Assembly: GCF_003149745.1 (NCBI RefSeq)
Contig: NZ_QGEG01000001.1
Coordinates: forward strand, 62,001-126,000
Direction of reading: 5' to 3'
Length of the DNA: 64,000 bases
From: Flagellimonas aquimarina
GTDB lineage: Bacteria > Bacteroidota > Bacteroidia > Flavobacteriales > Flavobacteriaceae
The number at the start of each line of letters is the position of its first letter. Positions within the stretch are counted from its first letter, which is position 1. Shown here piece by piece: positions 1 to 6,930 of the stretch. Position numbers and translations under genes: made by a program. The notes beneath the pieces are model-generated. The model did not search any database and was not told the DNA's origin. It saw nothing but the letters and a program-made list of their open reading frames with translations.

Positions 1-362
1 TTATTCAAATCGATCTTACCTACCGTTTTGGGGCCTGTAAGTTCTGCTTTGGCTTTGATCACTTGCTCAGCATTGCGCTTTTCCCTGGCAAGTCTTCTTT
101 CTTCCTGTTCTTGCTCGATCTGAATTCTTAACGCTTCTTTTTCCTTTCTCTTTTCCTCACCTACTTCCTTAGAAGCTACCTTTTTACTCTTATCCGTTTG
201 GAATTCATCCAACAGTACTTGATACACCTCATCTGTAATCTTTGTTGTAGGCCTTGCCTCCACCTCATGACCCATAGATGAAAGGTGGTCCACAGCCCTA
301 TCCAGTGAAATGTTCAATTCCCTGAGAACTTTATTAAGTCTTATTGTTGGGTTTCCTGCCAT
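1..362 (-). CDS. infB: translation initiation factor IF-2, N-terminal part (cut by window edge)
   Basis: Only the first 120 codons are inside the window; the rest lies beyond position 1. The start is the ATG at 362. The N-terminus (MAGNPTIRLNKVLREL) is the IF2_N module, followed by a Lys/Glu/Arg-rich charged helix region, as in Bacteroidota IF-2. IF-2 is the GTPase that brings initiator tRNA to the 30S ribosome; its GTPase domain is not visible here. It is the last visible gene of the rimP-nusA-infB operon, 43 bp after nusA. The identification rests on the N-terminus plus the conserved gene order. Confidence 0.93.
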   Translation of the reverse strand, partial: MAGNPTIRLNKVLRELNISLDRAVDHLSSMGHEVEARPTTKITDEVYQVLLDEFQTDKSKKVASKEVGEEKRKEKEALRIQIEQEQEERRLAREKRNAEQVIKAKAELTGPKTVGKIDLN

Positions 363-405
363 AAATTGTATTTCCTAGCCCTAAAATTTGCTGCTAATAT
401 ATAGT

Positions 406-1638
406 TTAATCTTCAAACTCTTCCTTGAGAATGCGGACTACATCAAGAACAGTTTCGTCTTCTAAATCCGTTCGTTTTATTAAGTCATTGACATCTTGCT
501 CAAGAACACTTCTTGCAGTGTCCAAGCCAATCTTCTTAAACTCTTCAATAACCCATGCCTCTATTTCATCGGAGAATTCAGTCAATTCTACATCTTCCTC
601 CACACCTTCTCTAAACACATCAATCTCATAACCAGTTAATTGACCAGCCAAACGAATGTTATGCCCACCTCTACCAATTGCCTTGGAAACTTCCTCTGGT
701 TTTAGGTATACCTGAGCCGTTTTTTTCTCATCATTTAACTTAACAGACGATACTCTGGCCGGACTCAATGCCCTTGTCACCATTAATTGAGAATTGTTTG
801 TCCAATTTATGACATCGATATTTTCGTTTCCTAATTCACGAACAATACCATGAATACGTGACCCTTTCATTCCCACACATGCTCCTACTGGATCAATTCT
901 ATCATCATAAGAATCCACTGCAACTTTTGCTTTCTCGCCAGGAATTCTAACGGCCTTCTTTATTGTAATCAAACCATCAAAAACTTCTGGGATTTCTTGG
1001 AAAAACAATTGCTCCAAGAAAGATGGTGAAGTTCTCGACATAATAATTGTGGGTTTGTTGCCCTTTAATTCAACGCTTTCAATTACACCGCGAACGTTGT
1101 CTCCCTTACGAAAGAAATCTGATGGGATTTGTTTTTCCTTTGGAAGAATAATCTCGTTTCCTTCGTCATCCAACAAGATAATTGCTTTATGACGTATATG
1201 GTGCACCTCTGCCGTATATATTTCTCCTTCTAAATCCTTGAACTGTTTATATATGGTAGTATTATCATGTTCATGTATTTTAGAAATCAAGTTTTGGCGC
1301 AAGGCCAAGATAGCTCTTCTTCCCAAGTCTATTAACTTCACTTCTTCGGACACATCCTCACCTACCTCAAAATCAGGCTCAATTTTTCTAGCTTCTGTCA
1401 AGGAAATTTCCTCATTGGGTTCTTCCACTTCTCCATCTTCGACCACAACACGGTTTCTCCAAATCTCCAAATCACCTTTATCTGGATTGATAATGATGTC
1501 AAAGTTCTCATCGGAACCAAATTTCTTTTTTAGAGCATTTCGGAATACATCTTCCAAAATCGCCATAAGGGTTACCCTATCAATAAACTTATCGTCCTTA
1601 AACTCCGAAAAGGATTCGATGAGCGCTAGGTTTTCCAT
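406..1638 (-). CDS. nusA: transcription termination/antitermination factor NusA
   Basis: 410 aa, the short form usual in Bacteroidota, which lacks the C-terminal repeats of E. coli NusA. Order of domains: N-terminal RNA-polymerase-binding domain (about 1-125, starting MENLALIESFSEFK), S1 RNA-binding domain (about 130-200), then two KH domains (about 225-350) with the KH motif IGRGGHNIRLA. NusA binds RNA polymerase and nascent RNA and modulates pausing and termination. It lies 13 bp downstream of rimP. A terminator-like hairpin in the leader of this operon (2131-2151) could make expression sensitive to NusA itself; that is inference. Confidence 0.97.
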   Translation of the reverse strand: MENLALIESFSEFKDDKFIDRVTLMAILEDVFRNALKKKFGSDENFDIIINPDKGDLEIWRNRVVVEDGEVEEPNEEISLTEARKIEPDFEVGEDVSEEVKLIDLGRRAILALRQNLISKIHEHDNTTIYKQFKDLEGEIYTAEVHHIRHKAIILLDDEGNEIILPKEKQIPSDFFRKGDNVRGVIESVELKGNKPTIIMSRTSPSFLEQLFFQEIPEVFDGLITIKKAVRIPGEKAKVAVDSYDDRIDPVGACVGMKGSRIHGIVRELGNENIDVINWTNNSQLMVTRALSPARVSSVKLNDEKKTAQVYLKPEEVSKAIGRGGHNIRLAGQLTGYEIDVFREGVEEDVELTEFSDEIEAWVIEEFKKIGLDTARSVLEQDVNDLIKRTDLEDETVLDVVRILKEEFED

Positions 1639-1651
1639 TTTTAAATTACAA

Positions 1652-2113
1652 TTAAAATTTTATAATAACTTTTGCTTGATGGATATCAGAAAATGCAATA
1701 TCCCGCTTTTTCTGAACCGTAACTTTTCCTTTACCAACCGGCTTGGGCTCTCGAGCCTTCCACTCTAAGGTAATACTATCTTCTGTGGCATTGGTCAGGT
1801 TTCCTTCCAACTCTTCTTCTCCAGTCCTAACCATTAATTTTCTGCCTATATTTTTCTTGTATTGACGTGGTATTTCCAACGGAGAGGTAGCTCCTGCCGA
1901 GGTCACTTCCAATGAAAAATCTTCTTCTTCACGATCTAGATTATGTTCAATGGCTCTGCTCACATCCATACAATCTTGAAGATTGATTCCATTATCACCG
2001 TCCAAAACCACCCTAATAGTGTTATCTCCACCTATAGTAAAATCAATCAAAAACAAAGATGGATTTTCATCCAATGCCTTGTCCAACAATGATTTAACTT
2101 TTTCCTTAAACAT
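1652..2113 (-). CDS. rimP: ribosome maturation factor RimP
   Basis: 153 aa, normal length for the family. RimP assists late 30S subunit maturation. The N-terminal domain carries the typical stretch with ...INLQDCMDVSRAIEHNLD and the family signature EVTSAGATSPL (usual EVSSPGLDRPL); the C-terminal half is a small SH3-like domain with a basic end. It is the first gene of the rimP-nusA-infB operon. The ATG at 2113 follows a leader of about 60 nt that contains a strong hairpin with a T-rich tail. Confidence 0.95.
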   Translation of the reverse strand: MFKEKVKSLLDKALDENPSLFLIDFTIGGDNTIRVVLDGDNGINLQDCMDVSRAIEHNLDREEEDFSLEVTSAGATSPLEIPRQYKKNIGRKLMVRTGEEELEGNLTNATEDSITLEWKAREPKPVGKGKVTVQKKRDIAFSDIHQAKVIIKF

Positions 2114-2116
2114 AAA

Positions 2117-2151
2117 AATTAGTAATAAAAGAGGGGACTAGAAGTCCCCTC
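2117..2151 (-). promoter_or_regulatory. terminator-like hairpin in rimP-nusA-infB leader (possible attenuator)
   Basis: A perfect 9-bp inverted repeat, GAGGGGACT (2131-2139) and AGTCCCCTC (2143-2151), has a 3-nt loop and on the minus strand is followed by a T-rich tail (TTTTATTACTAATTTTT). It ends only a few bases before the rimP start. A good promoter (-7 box at 2181-2188) lies between the upstream gene and this hairpin, so the hairpin appears to be inside the operon's own leader rather than at the end of the preceding gene. Attenuation is inferred, and the tail is not a pure T run. Confidence 0.55.
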
Positions 2152-2180
2152 ATGAATAACCTTTTATCCGTTCAGTGGTG

Positions 2181-2211
2181 CAAATATATAATATTTCATT
2201 TGTTTTAGCAA
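2181..2211 (-). promoter_or_regulatory. predicted promoter of rimP-nusA-infB
   Basis: On the minus strand the box TATATTTG (2181-2188) fits the Bacteroidota -7 element TAnnTTTG exactly and is followed by GCACC-like sequence common at flavobacterial starts. A TTG at 2209-2211 lies 20 nt upstream as the -33 element. Transcription would begin near 2174, giving a leader of about 60 nt. Confidence 0.6.
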
Positions 2212-2239
2212 TTCATTGTCATATTGAAATTTTCAGGAA

Positions 2240-2884
2240 TCATTTAGACTTCTCACATGTCTCATTATAATAGATAACCGCCTCTTTAATATTTGCTTTT
2301 TTATACTTGCGTGTTTTGAACTTTTCAACCAGTTCTGGGCAATCCCTAAAGTAATACATGGCGGCATCGTTGAAATTGTTCGAGAATGCAGGGTTCCGGT
2401 TTAGTTTGGTCGCCATTTCTTCTCCTTCCCGCACAACACATATATAGGTGGACTGGCCTGGTGGAGCTGGCATCGGTGATAGAGAATTGGAATTAAGAGG
2501 CACACCATTCGAGGTTCCTTTAGACTTATATTCATAAAGACTTACCTTTCCTTTTTCCAAAAGTCTCATTGCCCTAAATGCCTCTCCCTCTCCATAAACT
2601 TTTAAAAAGTCATAGGTTACAACCTTACCTTTCTCCAAAATCCTAACTTTTTTTAATCTTTTTAACCTAATAAGAATAGGTTTGGATTTTTTTGTTTCTT
2701 TAAATTGTACATATCCTGTTTCGAAAAAAATTTTGCTCCAAGACTCAACCTCCATAACTATTTTGGCAAACCCTTTTTGGACTCTTCCATTTTTGTAATA
2801 TAACTCGGCCTGCGTTTTTTGAGCAAAACCATAATTTAAACAAAAACACACCCAAAAAATACAAACAAATAATCCCCTGAACAT
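2240..2884 (-). CDS. exported protein of unknown function
   Basis: 214 aa. Residues 1-21 are a signal peptide ending in GFAQ, so the protein is exported to the periplasm or cell envelope. The mature part is basic and beta-rich, beginning with an AELYYKNGRVQKGFAKI stretch of a type seen in many uncharacterised Bacteroidota envelope proteins. The C-terminal 60 residues resemble an alpha-helical tail with two Cys (around 184 and 210) that could form a disulfide. I do not recognise a catalytic motif. It is monocistronic, separated from rimP by a promoter and hairpin. Confidence 0.7.
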   Translation of the reverse strand: MFRGLFVCIFWVCFCLNYGFAQKTQAELYYKNGRVQKGFAKIVMEVESWSKIFFETGYVQFKETKKSKPILIRLKRLKKVRILEKGKVVTYDFLKVYGEGEAFRAMRLLEKGKVSLYEYKSKGTSNGVPLNSNSLSPMPAPPGQSTYICVVREGEEMATKLNRNPAFSNNFNDAAMYYFRDCPELVEKFKTRKYKKANIKEAVIYYNETCEKSK

Positions 2885-3167
2885 CCTAAAATCTTTTACG
2901 CTATAACAGCAAGGCTGAAACTAACAAAAAAACCTAACTTCTTTATGTTTTAAACAAAGTTTCTATCCTATACAAATGGCAAAAAGACATGGGTAATCGC
3001 ATGACCTCTTTCCTATATTTCAAATATTGCCAGACACCTTTTTAAGTAAGCAGTGTTACCAATAACTCTACTCAAGCCATACTTTCTTTAATAAAAGAGT
3101 CCCTAACGTAAGTTATAGCTTCACCTTCATTATTTGCGTTACCATGAAAAATCGTTGTACCATTAGT

Positions 3168-4064
3168 TTATACCAACCTAATTGGACTGGAAGCTGAATT
3201 CGTCTGTGCTAGAAACTCAGTAGCAGCTTTGAGCAGGGCCTCAGGTTTATCCATATGAACAAAATGTCCAGAATCTTCAATAACATCTAAACTGGCGTTG
3301 GTTAGTTTTTCTGCCAGAACCTCTCCTAGTTTTACATTGATAAAGCGATCGTGCCTTCCCCAAACAACCAATACCGGCTGTTTCACTTCTTGAATTCTAG
3401 TTTCCAAATAGGCCTGTCCTGGTGCATTATTTTGAAAATAGGATAGAAAAGCATTCTGAGTGGTTTTGTTATGGCCATCAGCCAGAAATTCAGCTTGGAT
3501 TTCTTTAGGTATGTTGCTACCTTTGTGGAATCCTTTGTTATATGCAATCTTAGCAGAAATTTTTGGAAACCACTTGATCAACGCTTTTGCCCTTATTGAG
3601 TTTTTTCTCCCAAAACTCCTAACCTCCCATGAAGAATATGCCGAAGTAGGGAATGGAATTCCGTCCATAACTATAATTCGATCAATATGATCAGGGTTTT
3701 CAACTCCCATGATCAAAGCGGGGGACAGTCCTATGTCTGTCGCCATGATGTGTGAACGCTCAATTTGAAGCGTATTCAAAAAGTCCATGCCCACGGCTGC
3801 AAAAGTTCGTGGATTGTGATTTTTTAAATTGGCAAAGCCTTCACTACCTCCAAAACCGGGCCAGTCAATAGCCAAAACATGGTAGTCTTTTGATAATGTT
3901 GGTGCAATGTCATACCATGTTTGAAGGTTCTCAGGAACCCCATGAAGCAGAAGTATTGTTGGGTTGTTTTTGTCGCCAAGTTCTGCATAGCGAATATTTA
4001 ATCCAAATTTTCGGATACGTACCTTTTTGGTGTGCAATAGTTTTGATTCTTGATTTGTTTTCAT
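3168..4064 (-). CDS. alpha/beta-fold hydrolase (epoxide hydrolase / haloalkane dehalogenase-like)
   Basis: 298 aa, full length for a cytoplasmic alpha/beta hydrolase. The oxyanion segment LLLHGVPENLQTW (38-50) and DWPGFGGS (67-74) are followed by the nucleophile turn MATDIGLS, with Asp110 in the nucleophile place. That is the pattern of epoxide hydrolases, dehalogenases and fluoroacetate dehalogenases rather than Ser esterases. Asp239 (WGRHDRF) and His267 (DSGHFVH) complete a triad. No signal peptide. It is second in an operon after a small membrane protein gene (19 bp gap), downstream of a perfect palindrome that matches the MarR operator. The substrate is unknown. Confidence 0.85.
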   Translation of the reverse strand: MKTNQESKLLHTKKVRIRKFGLNIRYAELGDKNNPTILLLHGVPENLQTWYDIAPTLSKDYHVLAIDWPGFGGSEGFANLKNHNPRTFAAVGMDFLNTLQIERSHIMATDIGLSPALIMGVENPDHIDRIIVMDGIPFPTSAYSSWEVRSFGRKNSIRAKALIKWFPKISAKIAYNKGFHKGSNIPKEIQAEFLADGHNKTTQNAFLSYFQNNAPGQAYLETRIQEVKQPVLVVWGRHDRFINVKLGEVLAEKLTNASLDVIEDSGHFVHMDKPEALLKAATEFLAQTNSASSPIRLV

Positions 4065-4083
4065 TGTTTTAGTTTAATTATTA

Positions 4084-4374
4084 CTATTTTTTAAAAAGCC
4101 ATCGGCCCAATATTTTTACCACAAAGGGCATTACCAGAAATACCATTGTTGTTGCTATCATAAAAACTATGATCAAGAGGGTTATTCGTCGATCTAAGTG
4201 TTGTACCGGTAGAATTTGTTTTGCCAACCATTCATAGCTGAGCAACAATGGATAAACTCCAATTACAGTTACAAGTGCTTGTTTCCAAGGCACCATTCTT
4301 GGGGCTGTATTTCTCACTTTCTTCCTTGGTTCAAGACCAGTATTCTTCTTCAACAATTGATTTGATTGTTTCAT
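4084..4374 (-). CDS. small two-helix membrane protein
   Basis: 96 aa with a basic N-terminal tail of about 30 residues and two predicted membrane helices (about 32-52 and 63-85), ending in a basic GRWLFKK tail. This layout (two helices, conserved WKQ..V..Y.l at the start of helix 1) is seen in small uncharacterised inner-membrane proteins that often accompany antibiotic-biosynthesis-monooxygenase-type or hydrolase genes; I do not assign a function. It precedes the alpha/beta hydrolase at 3168-4064 by 19 bp and is presumably co-transcribed from the palindrome-containing region near 4546. Confidence 0.7.
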   Translation of the reverse strand: MKQSNQLLKKNTGLEPRKKVRNTAPRMVPWKQALVTVIGVYPLLLSYEWLAKQILPVQHLDRRITLLIIVFMIATTMVFLVMPFVVKILGRWLFKK

Positions 4375-4384
4375 GCCGTTCTAC

Positions 4385-4510
4385 TTAAGAAGTTTGGGTG
4401 TTATTAAACACATAAAATCTAACAGAGCTCCAATGGGTGTCTTTATTTACCGGAACGGATGCACATCTTTGGATTACTGTTTTTGCTCCTTCTATATTTG
4501 ATGCTTTCAT
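4385..4510 (-). CDS. possible 41-aa small ORF upstream of the membrane protein gene
   Basis: An ATG at 4510 opens a 41-codon frame (MKASNIEGAKTVIQRC...) ending at TAA 4385-4387, ten bases before the membrane protein gene. It starts 23 bp inside the palindromic operator and would be on the same transcript. The sequence has no low complexity and no recognised domain. It may be a leader peptide, a gene remnant or chance. Confidence 0.25.
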   Translation of the reverse strand: MKASNIEGAKTVIQRCASVPVNKDTHWSSVRFYVFNNTQTS

Positions 4511-4532
4511 AATGTTCGATTTCGCATTAAAC

Positions 4533-4560
4533 AATATATGTTGTATATACAACATATATT
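4533..4560. promoter_or_regulatory. 28-bp perfect palindrome, probable MarR operator 1
   Basis: Positions 4533-4560 form an uninterrupted perfect palindrome centred between 4546 and 4547, with core GTTGTATATACAAC. The same 14-bp core, with one change, occurs at 4993-5006 on the other side of the MarR gene. MarR-family dimers bind such palindromes. Its place 3' of marR and 5' of the 4374-3168 operon suggests it controls that operon. It could in principle also form an RNA hairpin ending marR transcripts, but it lacks G+C pairs and a T-run. Confidence 0.7.
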
Positions 4561-4569
4561 TAAAATTTT

Positions 4570-4971
4570 TTAAGCCAGCTTACTTTCAAGTTTTTGAAGG
4601 CCGCTCAAGCCATCATCCTCTAATTGGCCCACCAACACGTCCATGGCCTTCTCCCATTGGGGAATAAGTACTTTTACCAAATCCATTCCTTGATCGGTCA
4701 GTTCCACTTCTGGCCTGTATTCCGTTGTTCGCATTAATAGGTTTTGCTTTTCCAGCAGTTTAATGTTTCTGCTCACTGTAGATCTTTCAAGACATAGAAC
4801 CTCTCCCACCCGACCTTGTTCAACTCTACCCAATTCATGTATGGTAAAAAGAATGGTCATTTGATTTTCAGTGATTTTGTGGTCCCCCAAAAACTTTCTA
4901 ATATGCCTATCAGCTATTCTGGATAAACGTCTTAACCTAGACCCAATGCAATGCTCTAACTGATATTTCAT
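4570..4971 (-). CDS. MarR-family transcriptional regulator
   Basis: 133 aa, typical size. A winged helix-turn-helix spans about 30-100: GDHKITENQMTILFTIHELG, then GRVGEVLCLERSTVSRNIKLLEKQNLL as the recognition helix, then a wing with MRTTEYRPEVELTDQG. MarR dimers usually repress local genes and release DNA on binding a small aromatic or hydrophobic ligand. The gene is flanked on both sides by copies of GTTGTATATrCAAC. Its own promoter (TTG-N19-TATGTTTG, -7 box 4976-4983) ends only four bases before the ATG, which predicts a leaderless or nearly leaderless mRNA. Diverges from the TetR gene. Confidence 0.9.
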   Translation of the reverse strand: MKYQLEHCIGSRLRRLSRIADRHIRKFLGDHKITENQMTILFTIHELGRVEQGRVGEVLCLERSTVSRNIKLLEKQNLLMRTTEYRPEVELTDQGMDLVKVLIPQWEKAMDVLVGQLEDDGLSGLQKLESKLA

Positions 4972-4975
4972 AGTG

Positions 4976-5006
4976 CAAACATAACAATAGTTGTTGTATA
5001 TGCAAC
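4976..5006 (-). promoter_or_regulatory. marR promoter overlapping MarR operator 2
   Basis: On the minus strand TATGTTTG (4976-4983) is an exact -7 element and TTG (5003-5005) lies exactly 19 nt upstream as the -33 element. That TTG is part of the near-palindrome GTTGTATATGCAAC at 4993-5006, which differs by one base from the core at 4540-4553. A dimer bound there would cover the -33 region, which fits autorepression. Only CACT separates the -7 box from the ATG. Confidence 0.65.
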
Positions 5007-5048
5007 ATGTTTATGTATTTCTTAACATTTCAATCATTAAAGTTTTTT

Positions 5049-5086
5049 ACCAAACGTTTGGTTACTACCTTGTTTTTAAGTACGTT
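5049..5086 (+). promoter_or_regulatory. tetR promoter overlapping TetR operator 1
   Basis: The palindrome ACCAAACGTTTGGT (5049-5062) contains the -33 TTTG (5057-5060). The -7 box TACGTTTG (5079-5086) follows at 18 nt, close to the Bacteroidota consensus of 19. The same palindrome, extended to a perfect 20 bp, lies in front of the hydrolase gene at 5700-5719. The overlap with the -33 element predicts autorepression by the TetR protein. It also argues that translation begins after 5093, not at the ATG at 5007. Confidence 0.7.
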
Positions 5087-5114
5087 TGTAGCAACAATTA
5101 TAAAAAGAACCTTT

Positions 5115-5681
5115 TTGAGGCCAAAGAAAATTGAAGATAAAAAGCTGATATTGAACCTAATGTCCGTACTAAGAAAAAAAGGATATGAAGGTTCCAGTTT
5201 GAACCAATTGGCACAAGCGGCCAATTTGAACAAAGCAAGTTTATATCATCGTTTTCCTGGAGGAAAAAAAGAAATCACAGATGCCGTATTAGATTTTGCC
5301 GATGAGTGGGTCAAAGTTCATATATACAAGCTCCTATCTGACAGTTCAATCCCCCCAATAGAAAGACTGCAAGAAGCGCTTAAGCTTATTAGTGAGGATT
5401 TATATGACCATGGTCATGAAATGTGTCTTCTTAGAGCATTGTCAATGGATGCCGGGCAAGGGCTTTTTGGAAGCAAAATAAAAGGTAGCATGACCACATG
5501 GATAAAGGCATTTACACTATTGGGAATTGATTTTGGATTTACTAAGGAAGAGGCAAATGACAAAGCAGTACAAGTGTTGGTTCATATTCAAGGTGGGCTG
5601 GTCGTCTCTGAAAGCATTGGCTCCGTTGAGCCATTCAAAGCAGTATTAGTAGCTATTGAAAAATTATATCTGAAAGAGTAA
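5115..5681 (+). CDS. TetR/AcrR-family transcriptional regulator
   Basis: 188 aa when started at TTG 5115, giving MRPKKIEDKKLILNLMSVL, a normal TetR opening. The frame is open back to an ATG at 5007, but that region carries the promoter and operator, so the earlier start is unlikely. The helix-turn-helix is at about residues 25-50 (SLNQLAQAANLNKASLYHRF), followed by a ligand-binding helical domain. It belongs to the class near LmrA/YxaF-like regulators (PGGKKEI after the HTH). The 20-bp palindrome before the next operon suggests it represses the hydrolase-deaminase-flavoprotein genes. The ligand is unknown. Confidence 0.88.
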   Translation: MRPKKIEDKKLILNLMSVLRKKGYEGSSLNQLAQAANLNKASLYHRFPGGKKEITDAVLDFADEWVKVHIYKLLSDSSIPPIERLQEALKLISEDLYDHGHEMCLLRALSMDAGQGLFGSKIKGSMTTWIKAFTLLGIDFGFTKEEANDKAVQVLVHIQGGLVVSESIGSVEPFKAVLVAIEKLYLKE

Positions 5682-5699
5682 AAAAATTTAAAAAAACAA

Positions 5700-5719
5700 G
5701 TTACCAAACGTTTGGTAAC
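5700..5719. promoter_or_regulatory. 20-bp perfect palindrome, probable TetR operator 2
   Basis: GTTACCAAACGTTTGGTAAC is a perfect palindrome and contains the 14-bp core found at 5049-5062 in the tetR promoter. A TTTG at 5711-5714 could be the -33 element, with a weak -7 box TATTCTTT at 5734-5741 exactly 19 nt further on. It sits between tetR and the hydrolase gene and would block that promoter when bound. Confidence 0.75.
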
Positions 5720-5816
5720 TTATATGAAGAACATATTCTTTAACTGACGGTAATGTCAAATCAACAAGGATAGTTCATTGATTAAACTAGCAGTAATCAT
5801 ATCAATAACACTTATG

Positions 5817-6866
5817 ATGAAAACAAGAAATACGATTTTAAAGGTGCTGTTTGCTGTAACCATTTTAATGGCCAGCAATACCAAAGCGCAAAATCTAAAG
5901 AAAGAAACAGAATTCATGAAAAAAGAAAACAACAAATCATCAAATCGGTTTTCCATCAACTCATGGGAGACTTTCGATGACACATGGCCCTATGAGCCCC
6001 ACTTCAACAAAGCTGCCGGATTTGGAATGCATTATGTTGATGAAGGAGATGGAGAAATCATTTTGGCCCTGCATGGAGAACCAACATGGGGATATCTCTT
6101 TAGACACCTTATTGGGTCACTCTCCACAAAATATAGAGTAGTTGTGCCAGATCATATGGGATTTGGTAAAAGTGAAACACCCCAAGATAGAAGCTACTTA
6201 CTTCAGGATCACATTAACAATTTGGAAAAATTTGTTCTAGATCTAAACCTGAAAGATATCACCCTTGTTATGCACGATTTTGGAGGACCTGTAGGCATGG
6301 GGCTGGCTATTCGACATCCTGACAGAATTAAACGCATAGTCAGCGTAAATGGCCCTACCCCTCTTGCACAGCCCAATCTGGGTCAGGCACTTAACAAAAA
6401 TGGAGCTACCTCGCCTTGGTTCAGCTGGATTTTTAAGGCATACGAAAATGGTACACTAGAGCAAGTTTTAAGTCAATTGGATTACAATATCCTAAGTACG
6501 CTAAAACTAAACGGTTTTGAAAACAATGATTTGATCACGGATACTTGGCTGAACGCTTATGGTGCTCATTTTAAGTCTAGGGAATATACATTGGGAGCAA
6601 TAGGTTGGGCAAAAGGTTTTGCTGAGGGAGCTCATCAATTTGAGCCAACAACATCAAGTACGGCCGAAAAAATTTCTAAAAAACCTACTATGGCCATTTG
6701 GGGAATGGCTGATAAAACCCTACAAGCCAACTATTTTATCCCACTATTCCAAGAGGCTTTCCCAAATGGGGAAATTCATACATTAAATGGTGTAGGTCAT
6801 TATAGTTTAGAAGATGCGCCAGAAGAAATTGCTTCGCTCATTGAAGTATTTCTTGAAAAATCATGA
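5817..6866 (+). CDS. exported haloalkane-dehalogenase-like alpha/beta hydrolase
   Basis: 349 aa from the ATG at 5817, which gives a clean signal peptide (MKTRNTILKVLFAVTILMAS, cleavage near NTKAQ); a TTG at 5778 in the same frame is less likely. Mature motifs follow haloalkane dehalogenases: HGEPTWGYLFR (86-96), DHMGFGKSETP (112-122), nucleophile turn HDFGGP with Asp154, acid near Asp299 and His328. In the characterised dehalogenases the residue after the nucleophile is Trp, which holds the halide; here it is Phe155, so true dehalogenase activity is uncertain. Export is also unusual for this family. It is first in a three-gene operon behind the TetR operator. Confidence 0.85.
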   Translation: MKTRNTILKVLFAVTILMASNTKAQNLKKETEFMKKENNKSSNRFSINSWETFDDTWPYEPHFNKAAGFGMHYVDEGDGEIILALHGEPTWGYLFRHLIGSLSTKYRVVVPDHMGFGKSETPQDRSYLLQDHINNLEKFVLDLNLKDITLVMHDFGGPVGMGLAIRHPDRIKRIVSVNGPTPLAQPNLGQALNKNGATSPWFSWIFKAYENGTLEQVLSQLDYNILSTLKLNGFENNDLITDTWLNAYGAHFKSREYTLGAIGWAKGFAEGAHQFEPTTSSTAEKISKKPTMAIWGMADKTLQANYFIPLFQEAFPNGEIHTLNGVGHYSLEDAPEEIASLIEVFLEKS

Positions 6867-6930
6867 CCCAAAAAACAATCAAGTCAATAGATTTACATAT
6901 AAACAATAGATTAAAAAATATTGAAGCAAA

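Noticed and set aside
2131..2151. Hairpin as simple terminator of the gene at 2240-2884
   Set aside because: A good promoter lies between that gene and the hairpin, so the hairpin is better read as part of the rimP leader, although read-through from upstream would also be stopped there.
5007..5114. ATG 5007 as start of the TetR gene
   Set aside because: The stretch contains the operator, -33 and -7 elements of the gene, and its translation is hydrophobic and unlike any TetR N-terminus.
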